From NCBI GenBank assembly GCA_022769545.1, contig JALEJS010000048.1, positions 1 to 60,820 on the forward strand: a stretch of 60,820 nt of DNA, in the 5' to 3' direction. Source of the DNA: Blautia sp. (GTDB lineage: Bacteria > Bacillota > Clostridia > Lachnospirales > Lachnospiraceae). Shown piece by piece: positions 36,971 through 46,087 of this stretch. The notes under the pieces are model-generated. The model was not told where the DNA came from and made no database searches. It worked only from the letters and a program-made list of their open reading frames with translations. Each line of letters begins with the position of its first letter. Position 1 is the stretch's first letter. The translations under genes were made by a program, and so were the position numbers.

Positions 36971-38134
36971 ATGAAAAGAAAAGTGTTATCTGTATTATTG
37001 GCAGCAGCCATGGTATTTGGATGTTCTGCAAGTGTTCTGGCAGCAGACACAGTTAAAATTGGTGTTTATGAGCCGGCTTCCGGAGATAACGGTGCAGGCG
37101 GAAAGCAGGAAGTTCTCGGCATGCAGTATGCGAAAAGTGTACAGCCTACCGTGGAAATCGGCGGAACAGAATACGAAGTGGAGCTGGATATCGTTGACAA
37201 CCAGTCCTCCAACGACAAAGGACCGTCTGCAGCATCCAAGCTGGTAAGTGACGGTGTATCCATTGTACTTGGTTCCTATGGCTCCGGTGTATCCATCGCA
37301 GCTTCCGATATTTTTAAGGATGCAGGTGTTCCGGCACTTGGTGTGACCTGTACAAATCCGCAGGTAACGCTTGGAAATACACATTATTTCCGTATTTGCT
37401 TCCTGGATCCGTTCCAGGGAACGGTTCTTGCAAACTTTGCGAAAGAGAACTTTGATGCGACAAAAGCATATGTTCTCGCAAAACTGGGAGATGACTATTC
37501 ACAGGGTCTTGCGCACTACTTCACACAGGCGTTTGAAGGAATGGGCGGAGAAGTTGTGAAGGAAGACTTCCCGGAAGGAAACAGTGATTTTACATCCTAT
37601 ATCACATCCGCAAAAAATGCCGGAGCAGAAGTATTCTTTGCACCGGTATCCACAGAAGCAGCAGCTCTGATCATTGAGCAGGTTTCCTCTCAGGGTCTGG
37701 AAGTTCCGCTTATGGGAAGCGATACATGGGATTCCAACGTTATCCTGAATGCGGCAGAAGGCAAGGATGTTCAGATTTACGTTACAACCTTCTATCAGGA
37801 AGGCGGAAATCCGGAATTTGATGAAGGTATGAAGGAATTTATCAATTCTGACTCCACAAATCTTGCAAACAACGGCGGCGATGACACCGTTGCAGCAGTT
37901 ACCGCAATGGGGTATGACGCATACTTCGTTGCTCTGGAAGCTCTGAAGGCAGCAGGCTCCACAGATCCTGTGGCTGTGAATGAAGCACTCTGGGGTGTGG
38001 AATACGATGGCGTTACCGGAAAGATCGCATTTGATCAGGAGAATGGCGATGCAATCCGCGATACCGCTTATGTGAAATCCGCAAATACAGAGAACGGCAG
38101 CTGGGATTTCGTTGCTGAGCAGGGTGTAAACTGA
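36971..38134 (+). CDS. livK: Branched-chain amino-acid ABC transporter, substrate-binding protein
   Basis: This 387-residue exported protein captures branched-chain amino acids, or related substrates, for the LivHMGF transporter. Residues 1-24 form a signal peptide; either Cys17 in MVFGC could carry a lipid, or signal peptidase I could cut after VLA. The mature part begins DTVKIGVYEPASGDNGAGGK, the usual type 1 binding-protein start, with GSYGSGVSIA near 110. The ATG at 36971 has AAAGGAG upstream. Real substrate range cannot be told from sequence. Confidence 0.93.
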   Translation: MKRKVLSVLLAAAMVFGCSASVLAADTVKIGVYEPASGDNGAGGKQEVLGMQYAKSVQPTVEIGGTEYEVELDIVDNQSSNDKGPSAASKLVSDGVSIVLGSYGSGVSIAASDIFKDAGVPALGVTCTNPQVTLGNTHYFRICFLDPFQGTVLANFAKENFDATKAYVLAKLGDDYSQGLAHYFTQAFEGMGGEVVKEDFPEGNSDFTSYITSAKNAGAEVFFAPVSTEAAALIIEQVSSQGLEVPLMGSDTWDSNVILNAAEGKDVQIYVTTFYQEGGNPEFDEGMKEFINSDSTNLANNGGDDTVAAVTAMGYDAYFVALEALKAAGSTDPVAVNEALWGVEYDGVTGKIAFDQENGDAIRDTAYVKSANTENGSWDFVAEQGVN

Positions 38135-38281
38135 GCTGCTTTGAAATTGGATGAATGATCATTAAGTGAATCGGGGCGGGCGAAATATCCCGCCTCGAAA
38201 TGCTTTTTTCGTTATGTTCTGTGAAAGAAGGGCAATTCTGTTTCAGAGTTGTCCGTATTTTAAGTGTGAGGGAGGATTTCC

Positions 38282-39166
38282 ATGGACTTTATCAGCAGAA
38301 ATCTGCCTTATTTGCTGGCAGGTATCTCCGTAGGCGGTCAGTATGCACTGATTGCCATAGGCTACACAATGGTTTATGGCATACTGCGTCTGATCAATTT
38401 TGCCCACGGCGATATTTTCATGGTGGCTGGTCTGATCATGGTATATGCATGTACGGCCATGCCCATTTATATTGCGATACCGATCGTTCTGATCGCGACG
38501 GTAATCATCGGATTTTTGATTGAGCGGGTGGCATATAAACCCCTGCGTCAGGCACCGCGTATGTCTGTCATGATTTCTGCAATCGGTGTGTCTTATCTTC
38601 TGCAGAATCTTGCTCTGTACATCACCGGCGGTCTTGCACAGCAGTATCCGCCTATTCCCTGGATCAGTGACAGCATTACCATTTTTGGTGCAAGCACCAA
38701 GCGTGTTACGGTGATCACGCCGGTTCTGACACTGATTCTCGTTCTGGTACTTGTGGCTCTTCTGAAATACACCAAGATCGGAATGGCCATGCGTGCCGCA
38801 TCCAAGGATTTTGAGACTTCTCAGCTGATGGGAATCAAAATCAATTCGGTCATCAGTATGACATTTATCATCGGTTCTTTCCTGGCAGCTGTCGGAAGCC
38901 TTCTCTATTTTACAAACTATACGGGTGTCGTTCCCACGTCCGGAGCCATGCCCGGTCTGAAGGCCTTTGTTGCAGCGGTATTCGGCGGAATCGGTTCGAT
39001 ACCGGGTGCGGTGATCGGTGCATTTATTATCGGTATCTGTGAAAACATCATCAAAGGAATGGGATGGACCACGTTTTCGGATGCGTTCACCTTTGTTCTT
39101 CTGATCATCATTCTCATCGTGAAGCCGACCGGCCTGTTCGGTGAGAAAGCGACAGACAAAGTATAA
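38282..39166 (+). CDS. livH: Branched-chain amino-acid ABC transporter, permease LivH
   Basis: The 294-residue integral membrane protein forms half of the channel. About eight hydrophobic segments are visible, and GYTMVYGILRLINFAHGDIF is the family's hallmark N-terminal segment. GGGAGGATTTCC precedes the ATG. livM follows 14 bases after its stop. The 147 bases between livK and livH hold an inverted, C/G-rich sequence (about 38170-38205) that may tune expression of the binding protein above the permease genes. Confidence 0.95.
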   Translation: MDFISRNLPYLLAGISVGGQYALIAIGYTMVYGILRLINFAHGDIFMVAGLIMVYACTAMPIYIAIPIVLIATVIIGFLIERVAYKPLRQAPRMSVMISAIGVSYLLQNLALYITGGLAQQYPPIPWISDSITIFGASTKRVTVITPVLTLILVLVLVALLKYTKIGMAMRAASKDFETSQLMGIKINSVISMTFIIGSFLAAVGSLLYFTNYTGVVPTSGAMPGLKAFVAAVFGGIGSIPGAVIGAFIIGICENIIKGMGWTTFSDAFTFVLLIIILIVKPTGLFGEKATDKV

Positions 39167-39180
39167 GGAGGCGATGTTTT

Positions 39181-40260
39181 ATGACGAAGAGAAAAGAGAC
39201 GATCATTAACGTTGCCTGTATTGCGGCGCTTCTGGCTGTGCTGTTTGTGATGGAGCAGGTGCTTCCGCCTACAAACATGATTTTTACGGTTTTGAAAAAA
39301 GGAGCCATATATGCACTGGTTGCAGTATCCATGAACCTGCTGAACGGTTTTACCGGTCTGTTTTCACTCGGCCAGGCGGGCTTTATGCTTCTGGGGGCAT
39401 ATACATATGGAATTCTCACCATTCCGGTGGAGGACCGTGCGAACGTATATATGTACTATGACGGTGGAATCATACAGTTTGTCGTACCTGTGATGGTGGC
39501 GATTGTGGCAGCCGGAATTGTGGCAGCGATTTTTGCCTATCTGATCGGACTTCCGGTGCTCCGGCTGAAAAGTGATTATCTGGCGATTGCCACACTGGGA
39601 TTTGCGGAAATTATCCGTGCCTTTTTCCAGTGGGATAAGCTGGGACCTCTTACAAACGGATCCAATCTGTTAAGGAGTTATCCTACATTTAAAAGCGTGC
39701 TGTTTCCGTTTATTGTTTCCGGCGTCTGCATTGCCATCATTGTGATGCTGATCAATTCCACATATGGACGGGCGTTTAAGGCAATCCGCGACGATGAGAT
39801 TGCAGCGGAAGCCATGGGTATCAACCTTGCCCATCACAAGAGAATTGCTTTTGTGGTCAGCTCCTTCTTTGCAGGCATTTCCGGTGCACTGCTCGCCATG
39901 TATCAGACGACGGTGCAGGCATCGATGTTTAAATCGGCAATGACCTATGAGATCCTTCTGATCGTTGTGATCGGCGGAATCGGCTCCATCACGGGAAGCT
40001 GCATCAGTTCGTTCCTGTTTATCGCTCTTTCCGAATGGCTGCTCCGGTTCCTGGACAACGATACCTATATTGGTAATTTCCATGTGCCTTTCCTGCGAGC
40101 AGGCTTTCGAATGGTTGTATTCTCGGTCATCATCATGATCATTGTACTGTTTTTCCGAAAGGGAATAATGGGAGACAAGGAGTTTTCCGTGAGAGGAATC
40201 TATAATTTCTTCCACCGGAAATCGAAAAACGGGAAAAATGCGGGAGGTGACACCAAATGA
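39181..40260 (+). CDS. livM: Branched-chain amino-acid ABC transporter, permease LivM
   Basis: The 359-residue protein is the second channel half. It has several membrane helices and the LivM pattern ALVAVSMNLLNGFTGLFSLG and the loop AIRDDEIAAEAMGIN (a coupling-helix region). AAGGAGGCGATGTTTT precedes the ATG. Its stop overlaps the livG start by four bases. Confidence 0.95.
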   Translation: MTKRKETIINVACIAALLAVLFVMEQVLPPTNMIFTVLKKGAIYALVAVSMNLLNGFTGLFSLGQAGFMLLGAYTYGILTIPVEDRANVYMYYDGGIIQFVVPVMVAIVAAGIVAAIFAYLIGLPVLRLKSDYLAIATLGFAEIIRAFFQWDKLGPLTNGSNLLRSYPTFKSVLFPFIVSGVCIAIIVMLINSTYGRAFKAIRDDEIAAEAMGINLAHHKRIAFVVSSFFAGISGALLAMYQTTVQASMFKSAMTYEILLIVVIGGIGSITGSCISSFLFIALSEWLLRFLDNDTYIGNFHVPFLRAGFRMVVFSVIIMIIVLFFRKGIMGDKEFSVRGIYNFFHRKSKNGKNAGGDTK

Positions 40261-41099
40261 GTGATTGCGTATTAAAAGTGGAAAATGTCACGATGCAGTT
40301 CGGTGGCGTCATCGCCGTGGATAATATGAATATTGAAGTAAACCGGGGAGAGATCGTCTCGCTGATCGGACCCAACGGTGCGGGAAAGACAACGGCATTC
40401 AATGTGATCACCGGTGTCTATGCGCCCAGCAACGGTGCCGTCTATTTCAATGGGGACAAGATTATAGAGAACTATCCCCAGGGAAAGATGAAAAAGCTTT
40501 ATGCCGGAGAAAACAATGGAAAGTACACACATTCCATTGCTCCGACACCGGATAAGATCACAAAGATGGGAATTGCCAGAACCTTTCAGAATATTCGTCT
40601 GTTTAAGAGCCAGACCGTTTTTGACAATATCCTGATTGCCAAGCATCTGAGGAGAACCAGCAATCTCTTTACGGCAACGTTTCATCTGAATGGCAAGGAA
40701 GAGGCCCGTATGAGAAAGGAAGCAGAACAGCTGCTTCATATTCTGGAGCTGGACGATGTGCGGGATGAGCTGGCGACATCACTTCCCTATGGAAAGCAGC
40801 GCCGTCTGGAAATTGCCCGTGCCCTTGCCACCAATCCGAGTCTGCTTCTTCTGGATGAACCGGCTGCCGGCATGAATCCGCAGGAGACAGATGAACTCAC
40901 TGCATTCATCGGTAGAATCCGTGATGAGTTCGGACTGACGATTTTCATGATCGAGCATCATATGGATCTTGTTATGGAAATTTCAGACCGGATCTATGTG
41001 CTGGATTTCGGAAAACCGATCGCAGAAGGAATTCCGGAAGAGATTCAGAATAATCCGAGAGTAATTGAAGCATATCTGGGAGGTGCCGCAGATGAGTAA
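40257..41099 (+). CDS. livG: Branched-chain amino-acid ABC transporter, ATPase LivG
   Basis: LivG is one of the two ATPases. The 280-residue product has Walker A GPNGAGKTT and Walker B LLLLDEPAAGMNP. The signature is a variant, LPYGKQRRLEIARA, as usual in LivG. There is an insertion of about 25 residues between Walker A and the Q-loop (IARTFQNIRLF), reading like NYPQGKMKKLYAGENNGK. GGGAGGTGACACCAA precedes the ATG. It overlaps livF by 8 bases. Confidence 0.95.
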   Translation: MSDCVLKVENVTMQFGGVIAVDNMNIEVNRGEIVSLIGPNGAGKTTAFNVITGVYAPSNGAVYFNGDKIIENYPQGKMKKLYAGENNGKYTHSIAPTPDKITKMGIARTFQNIRLFKSQTVFDNILIAKHLRRTSNLFTATFHLNGKEEARMRKEAEQLLHILELDDVRDELATSLPYGKQRRLEIARALATNPSLLLLDEPAAGMNPQETDELTAFIGRIRDEFGLTIFMIEHHMDLVMEISDRIYVLDFGKPIAEGIPEEIQNNPRVIEAYLGGAADE

Positions 41100-41811
41100 T
41101 ATTCTGGAAGTAAAGGGATTAAATGTCTCCTACGGCGGTATCAGAGCAGTGAAAAATATCAGCTTTGAAGTTCCGAAGGGAGAAGTGGTCACGCTGATCG
41201 GAGCAAACGGTGCAGGGAAGAGCTCTACGCTGCGTTCCATCGTCGGACTGGTAAGGCCTGCCGGAGGAAGCGTTCTGCTGAATGGTCAGGAGATCGCCGG
41301 AAAGACTCCGGAACAGATTGTATCCAAAGGAATCACGCTGGTTCCGGAAGGAAGACGTGTGTTTGCAGATCTGACGGTTCTGGAGAATCTTAAACTGGGT
41401 GCATATATGCGAAAGGACAATCTGGAAAACGATCTGAACTGGTGTTATGATCTCTTTCCAAGACTGAAGGAACGTCACTGGCAGCTGGCCGGTACTCTGT
41501 CCGGAGGTGAGCAGCAGATGCTTGCCATTGCAAGAGCACTGATGAGTAAGCCGCAGATCATTATGATGGATGAGCCGTCTCTGGGACTTGCACCGATCGT
41601 TGTAAAAGGTGTGTTTGATATCATCAAAGAGATCAACCGTCAGGGTGTGACTATCCTTCTGGTAGAGCAGAATGCAAATATGGCACTTCATGCGGCGCAC
41701 CACGGCTACGTCATGGAGACCGGTACGATCACACTGAAAGGAACCGGTATGGAGCTTGCAAATAACGAGGAAGTAAAAGCTGCGTACCTGGGTAAAGCGA
41801 AAAATAAATAA
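41092..41811 (+). CDS. livF: Branched-chain amino-acid ABC transporter, ATPase LivF
   Basis: The 239-residue product is the second ATPase, with Walker A GANGAGKSS, signature LSGGEQQMLAIARAL and Walker B IIMMDEPSLGLAP. The start at 41092 lies inside livG and has GGGAGGTG upstream. It ends the operon, followed by a strong terminator. Confidence 0.95.
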   Translation: MSNILEVKGLNVSYGGIRAVKNISFEVPKGEVVTLIGANGAGKSSTLRSIVGLVRPAGGSVLLNGQEIAGKTPEQIVSKGITLVPEGRRVFADLTVLENLKLGAYMRKDNLENDLNWCYDLFPRLKERHWQLAGTLSGGEQQMLAIARALMSKPQIIMMDEPSLGLAPIVVKGVFDIIKEINRQGVTILLVEQNANMALHAAHHGYVMETGTITLKGTGMELANNEEVKAAYLGKAKNK

Positions 41812-41815
41812 CCAT

Positions 41816-41867
41816 GTGAAAACGAGCGGGAGTCCGTCCTTACGATGGGACTCCCGCTCGTTTTCAC
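41816..41867. terminator. 20-bp perfect stem terminator between livF and rqcH
   Basis: GTGAAAACGAGCGGGAGTCC (41816-41835) pairs perfectly with 41848-41867 around a 12-base loop. T and A runs in the outer arms let it act on both converging transcripts. Confidence 0.92.
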
Positions 41868-41887
41868 ACCCGCCCCGGGTGGAGAAG

Positions 41888-43639
41888 CTAGTCGGAGACC
41901 AGCTTCAGTCCAGTGATGTCGGGAGCGGCCATGAGGGAGTAGTTGGTGTAGTAGACCACAAATCCCGGTTTGGCCCCGCCCGGCTTCTTCACATGTTTTT
42001 TCTGAATATAATCAATTTCCACCTTTGGTGCAGTACGCCCTTTGGAGTAATAAGCGGCAAGTCTTCCTGCCTCCTCAAATACCCGGTCCGGAAGTTCCTC
42101 ATCTGCGCATTTCACCACAACATGAGATCCGGCCATTTTCTTTGCATGAAACCACCAGTCGTTCCCGGTTGCAAATTTAAAGGTCAGCTCGTCATTCTGG
42201 AAATTATTCTTTCCCACATAGATATCGTATCCGTCGGTGGAGCGATAGTGGAAGGGCTTTGATTTTGCCTGTACTTTCTGACCCTTTTTACCGGAAGGGT
42301 GTCTGCGGATATATCCGCACTGGGTCAGCTCTTCCTTGATCTGGGACAGATCCGATTCTTCCATGGCAATATCCAGAGCATTGGAGATGGATTCCAGATG
42401 CTCCACCTCACTGCCGGTTTCTGCCAGCTGCTCCGTAAGTGCTTCCTCGGTACGCTTCATCTTTCCGTAACGGTCAAAATATTTCTTCGCATTTTCCGAT
42501 GGCGTCAGGGTGGGGTCCAGTGGAATGGTGATTTCCTCATTGGTATAATAGTTCAGTGCGCGGAAGGATTTGCAGCCTTCCTCGAGTCCGTAACCGTAAG
42601 TGTTGATCAGTTCGCCGTAGATCCGGTATTTTTCTTTTTTTTCCGTGTCCTTCATCTGCTTCTGCTGCAGAAGAAACTTCTTCCGGTTGCGGTCCAGGGC
42701 AGTCTGAACGATCCTGCGAAGATCGGCCGATTTCTGCCGGATACGCGTGATGGTATTTTTGGCTGCATAATAGGCTTCCAGCATGGCAGAAACACTGTCA
42801 AAAGTCTGGACGGTGTATCCCTCTTTGTACTGGGTGAAGGGGAGAACGCCGTATTCCACCGGCTCGTCTTCCCGGAAGACGATAAACGGACGGAAGTTTC
42901 CCTCTCTGACATCCTCCATATAGCGCATGAATGTGTGATAAAGATGCAGGCATGCCGTCTCATCCAGAGACTGTGCGGGAGCTCCTCCGTCTATGGAAGC
43001 GCGGAAACAGATCTCCTCGGCCACAGCCGGACTGATGCCGGTGAGAGAGGTATAGATCGCCTTTGCGGCGGAGCAGGGTTTTTTGCAGATCGTCTGAATA
43101 AAAGTCTCCTGTTCCACAGTGAGCGGATTTCGTTTTTCGCTGGTTTGCGGTATGAAATAAGGCCTTCCCGGAAGAACCTCCCGCACAGAGCTTACGTTCA
43201 GGGAAATATGCTTGATGCTGTCCAGGATCATTCCCTTATCATCGCAGAAAATAATGTTGCTGTGTTTTCCCATCAGCTCCATGATCAGGATCTTCCGGCA
43301 GGGATCCCCCAGTTCATTCAGGTGCTCCAGCTCAAATTCCACCACGCGCTCCATTTCCGGCTGCCGGATGGACAGAATTCTGGCGTTTCCGATATGCTTG
43401 CGCAGAAGCATACAGAAATTGGGTGCAGTGAGAGGGCTTACCTTGTTTTTTTCGGTAAAGTAAATCAGCGGAAGAGACGGGCTGGCAGACAGAAGCAGAC
43501 GTTTCTGTCCGGCAGGTCCCTTGCAGGTGATCAGCAGCTCATCACTTTCCGGCTGAGCGATTTTATTGAAACGGCCCTGGGACAGAGCCGTGTTTAATTC
43601 CTGAACCATAGCAGCTATGGTAATACCGTCAAATGCCAT
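41888..43639 (-). CDS. rqcH: RqcH / NFACT family protein
   Basis: The 583-residue product is an NFACT protein like RqcH, which adds alanine tails to stalled nascent chains on the 50S subunit. Older annotations call it a fibronectin-binding protein. It starts MAFDGITIAAMVQEL, has NELGDPCRKILIMELMGKHS, a coiled coil at about 290-430, and an NFACT-R domain near the C terminus (DGYDIYVGKNNFQND). The Asp-Arg pair important in B. subtilis RqcH (97-98) is Glu97-Arg98 here. The gene is monocistronic, divergent from yicC. Confidence 0.93.
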   Translation of the reverse strand: MAFDGITIAAMVQELNTALSQGRFNKIAQPESDELLITCKGPAGQKRLLLSASPSLPLIYFTEKNKVSPLTAPNFCMLLRKHIGNARILSIRQPEMERVVEFELEHLNELGDPCRKILIMELMGKHSNIIFCDDKGMILDSIKHISLNVSSVREVLPGRPYFIPQTSEKRNPLTVEQETFIQTICKKPCSAAKAIYTSLTGISPAVAEEICFRASIDGGAPAQSLDETACLHLYHTFMRYMEDVREGNFRPFIVFREDEPVEYGVLPFTQYKEGYTVQTFDSVSAMLEAYYAAKNTITRIRQKSADLRRIVQTALDRNRKKFLLQQKQMKDTEKKEKYRIYGELINTYGYGLEEGCKSFRALNYYTNEEITIPLDPTLTPSENAKKYFDRYGKMKRTEEALTEQLAETGSEVEHLESISNALDIAMEESDLSQIKEELTQCGYIRRHPSGKKGQKVQAKSKPFHYRSTDGYDIYVGKNNFQNDELTFKFATGNDWWFHAKKMAGSHVVVKCADEELPDRVFEEAGRLAAYYSKGRTAPKVEIDYIQKKHVKKPGGAKPGFVVYYTNYSLMAAPDITGLKLVSD

Positions 43640-43684
43640 AATTATTCTCCTGGTTTATAAATGCTCACAAACGTTTCGTAAAGT

Positions 43685-43714
43685 AGTATAGCACAGGAAA
43701 AAGGGATTTGACCA
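43685..43714 (-). promoter_or_regulatory. Promoter candidate of rqcH
   Basis: On the minus strand TGGTCA (43709-43714) and TATACT (43685-43690) are 18 bases apart. Confidence 0.45.
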
Positions 43715-43776
43715 GAAGATTTTCGGCAGGCTTTCCTGTTGCACAGGGCATGTCGGTGCGAAAGGTGAAAAAATAT

Positions 43777-43805
43777 TTGACTCGGATTCGGGAATGAACT
43801 ATAAT
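43777..43805 (+). promoter_or_regulatory. Promoter of the yicC-remA-gmk-rpoZ operon
   Basis: TTGACT (43777-43782) and TATAAT (43800-43805) have a 17-base spacer, about 70 bases before yicC. Confidence 0.85.
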
Positions 43806-43874
43806 AAATCTGTATGTAGACAATGAGGCTACAGAAAAATTGGCTGCTACAATAAAGATGAAAAGAGAAAAACG

Positions 43875-44753
43875 ATGATAAAAAGTATGACTGGTTTCGG
43901 TCGGGCGGAGTCGGTTACCCCGGAGCGTAAGATCACGGTGGAGCTGAAATCCGTGAATCACAGATATCTGGATCTGAGCATTAAAATGCCCCGCAAATTC
44001 AGTTTTCTGGAAGCAGCAGTGAGAAATCTGATGAAAACCTATATGCAGCGGGGAAAGGTTGATATCTATATCAGCTGTGAAGACTATATGTTAAATAATA
44101 CGGCCCTGAAATATAACCGGGAGCTGGCAAAGGAATATCTGGGATATCTGAAGGAGATGTCCGAGGAGCTGAATCTGGAGTTTGACATCCGTGTATCCAG
44201 TCTGTCCAGGTATCCGGAGATTTTTACGATGGAAGAGCAGTCCGTAGATGAGGATGCGCTTTGGAATGAACTGGAACCGGTTCTGCGTCAGGCATGTGAG
44301 AAATTTGTTGCTGCCAGAGCGCACGAGGGAGAAAATCTCAGAAAAGATCTTCTGCGGAAGCTGGACGGGCTGGAAGAGAAGGTTGTGCTGGTTCAGAAGC
44401 GTTCGCCGGAAGTGGTGGATGCCTATCGCGAAAAGCTGGAGGCCAAGGTGCATGAGCTTCTGGAGGACACGCAGATCGATGATACACGTATCGCTGCGGA
44501 GGTTGTACTGTTCTCTGACAAGATCTGCAATGATGAGGAGACGGTGCGTCTGCACAGCCATATCAAAGCCATGAAAAAGATCCTGAATGAAAGCGAAGGA
44601 GTGGGCAGAAAGCTTGATTTTATGGCTCAGGAAATGAACCGGGAAGCAAATACCATTCTGTCAAAATCCAGTGATTTGACAATTTCGGATATTGCCATTG
44701 ATCTGAAGACAGAGATTGAAAAAATCCGGGAACAGATTCAGAATATTGAATAG
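43875..44753 (+). CDS. yicC: YicC family endoribonuclease-like protein
   Basis: The 292-residue product is YicC, a conserved family tied to RNA decay and stress; the E. coli member acts as an endoribonuclease. It begins IKSMTGFGRAE and has the conserved ELKSVNHRYLDLSIKMP and a C-terminal segment KLDFMAQEMNREANTI. The ribosome site is weak. remA starts 15 bases after the stop, giving the usual yicC-remA-gmk order. Confidence 0.95.
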   Translation: MIKSMTGFGRAESVTPERKITVELKSVNHRYLDLSIKMPRKFSFLEAAVRNLMKTYMQRGKVDIYISCEDYMLNNTALKYNRELAKEYLGYLKEMSEELNLEFDIRVSSLSRYPEIFTMEEQSVDEDALWNELEPVLRQACEKFVAARAHEGENLRKDLLRKLDGLEEKVVLVQKRSPEVVDAYREKLEAKVHELLEDTQIDDTRIAAEVVLFSDKICNDEETVRLHSHIKAMKKILNESEGVGRKLDFMAQEMNREANTILSKSSDLTISDIAIDLKTEIEKIREQIQNIE

Positions 44754-44768
44754 TTGAGGAAGAAATCT

Positions 44769-45041
44769 GTGGCAAGACTAATAAATGTGGGATTTGGGAA
44801 TGTAGTAAATTCGCAGAAAATCGTGGCGGTAGTCAGTCCGGACGCAGCTCCTGTCAAACGTCTGGTACAAAGTGTCAAGGGAACCGGTTCCCTGATCGAT
44901 GCGACACAGGGCCGTAAGACGAAAGCGGTGATTGTGACATCAGATGATCATCTGGTGCTGTCCGCTCTTCAGCCGGAGACCATTGCGCGGCGGTTTGCAG
45001 AGGCGAATGAATATGATGACAGAGGAGACAGCTATGAGTAG
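44769..45041 (+). CDS. remA: RemA-like regulator (DUF370), GTG start
   Basis: The 90-residue product is like RemA, a DNA-binding regulator of biofilm matrix genes in B. subtilis that forms ring-like assemblies. It has the family sequence LINVGFGNVVNSQKIVAVVSP and TSDDHLVLSALQPET. I choose GTG 44769, with GAGGA upstream, because the family starts there; a TTG at 44754 would add five residues. It overlaps gmk by 8 bases. Confidence 0.92.
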   Translation: MARLINVGFGNVVNSQKIVAVVSPDAAPVKRLVQSVKGTGSLIDATQGRKTKAVIVTSDDHLVLSALQPETIARRFAEANEYDDRGDSYE

Positions 45042-45669
45042 AGGAATTTTGACCATTGTTTCAGGATTTTCCGGAGCCGGCAAGGGAACCGTCATGAAAG
45101 CGTTTCTGAAAAAGTACACAGATTATGCATTGTCCATATCTGTGACAACCCGTTCACCCCGTAACGAAGAACAGGAAGGCAGAGAGTATTTCTTCCGCAG
45201 TAAGGAAGAATTTGAGAAGCTGATCGAGGAAAATGAGCTGTTGGAATACGCGCAGTATTCCGGCAATTATTACGGAACGCCCCGCTCCTATGTGGAGAAG
45301 TGTCTCGGCGAGGGAAAGGATGTGATCCTGGAAATCGAGATACAGGGTGCCGGAAAGGTAAAGAAAATGTTTCCGGATGCAGTGCTTGTATTCGTCACTC
45401 CGCCCAGTGTGGAGGAACTGTATCGAAGGCTCAGCAGCAGAGGAACAGAGACTCCGGAACAGATTGCTGTCCGTATGGAGACTGCCGGAAAAGAGGCAGA
45501 GCATATGGACGAATATGATTACCTTCTGATCAATGACAGTCTGGAGGAATGTGTGGACAGCCTTCAGCAGATCATTCTGAACGAACATCGCTGCGTGGAG
45601 CGGAATGCGGAATTTACCGGACGGATCCGCAGTGAGTTTAAAACCTTCAAGATAGAAAATAAACAGTAA
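45034..45669 (+). CDS. gmk: Guanylate kinase
   Basis: Gmk phosphorylates GMP to GDP with ATP. The 211-residue product has the P-loop SGFSGAGKGT and the GMP-binding SVTTRSPRNEEQEGREYFF and LEYAQYSGNYYGTP segments. The ATG at 45034 is inside remA, with AGAGGAG upstream. Its stop lies within a 20-bp tandem duplication. Confidence 0.97.
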   Translation: MSRGILTIVSGFSGAGKGTVMKAFLKKYTDYALSISVTTRSPRNEEQEGREYFFRSKEEFEKLIEENELLEYAQYSGNYYGTPRSYVEKCLGEGKDVILEIEIQGAGKVKKMFPDAVLVFVTPPSVEELYRRLSSRGTETPEQIAVRMETAGKEAEHMDEYDYLLINDSLEECVDSLQQIILNEHRCVERNAEFTGRIRSEFKTFKIENKQ

Positions 45670-45691
45670 AAATAGAAAATAAACAGTAAAA
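45652..45691 (+). repeat. 20-bp perfect tandem duplication at the gmk stop
   Basis: ATAGAAAATAAACAGTAAAA occurs at 45652-45671 and again directly at 45672-45691. The first copy contains the gmk end and stop; the second lies just before the rpoZ ribosome site. It looks like a recent slip duplication. Confidence 0.9.
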
Positions 45692-45703
45692 GGAGTATGT
45701 GAA

Positions 45704-46042
45704 ATGATTCATCCATCTTATTCAGAACTGATCGACGCAATTAATACAAACAGTGAAGACGATGACAATACCATGATGCTGAACAGCCGCTACAGCCTTG
45801 TGCTTGCCACAAGTAAGCGGGCACGTCAGATCATAGCAGGTGCAAAGCCGTTGGTACCGGATGCAGAGGGAAAGAAGCCGCTTTCGGTAGCAATTGACGA
45901 GCTGTACAAAGGAAAAGTAAAAATACTGGCAGAGGTTCCGGAAGAAGAGGAAATGGTTGTTGACGAGATTCAGGAGGATGCAGAGACTGTTTCCGCAGAG
46001 GAGCCGGAAAACGATCATCCGGAGGAACCTTCGGAGGAATAA
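45704..46042 (+). CDS. rpoZ: RNA polymerase omega subunit
   Basis: Omega is the small subunit that helps assemble RNA polymerase. The 112-residue product has the family core SRYSLVLATSKRARQIIAG and KPLSVAIDELYKGKV, then a long acidic tail (about 80-112) richer in Glu than the core. AAAAGGAG precedes the ATG. It follows gmk in the conserved order. Confidence 0.93.
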   Translation: MIHPSYSELIDAINTNSEDDDNTMMLNSRYSLVLATSKRARQIIAGAKPLVPDAEGKKPLSVAIDELYKGKVKILAEVPEEEEMVVDEIQEDAETVSAEEPENDHPEEPSEE

Positions 46043-46087
46043 CCGGGAGGCTGCTGAATGCAGCCTTTCTGAGTATTGGGAGAATAT

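Noticed and set aside
6606..41867. Shared GGGACTCCC core in the terminators at 6606-6657 and 41816-41867 as a dispersed repeat family
   Set aside because: Only two copies with different flanks were seen, and both are explained as terminators.
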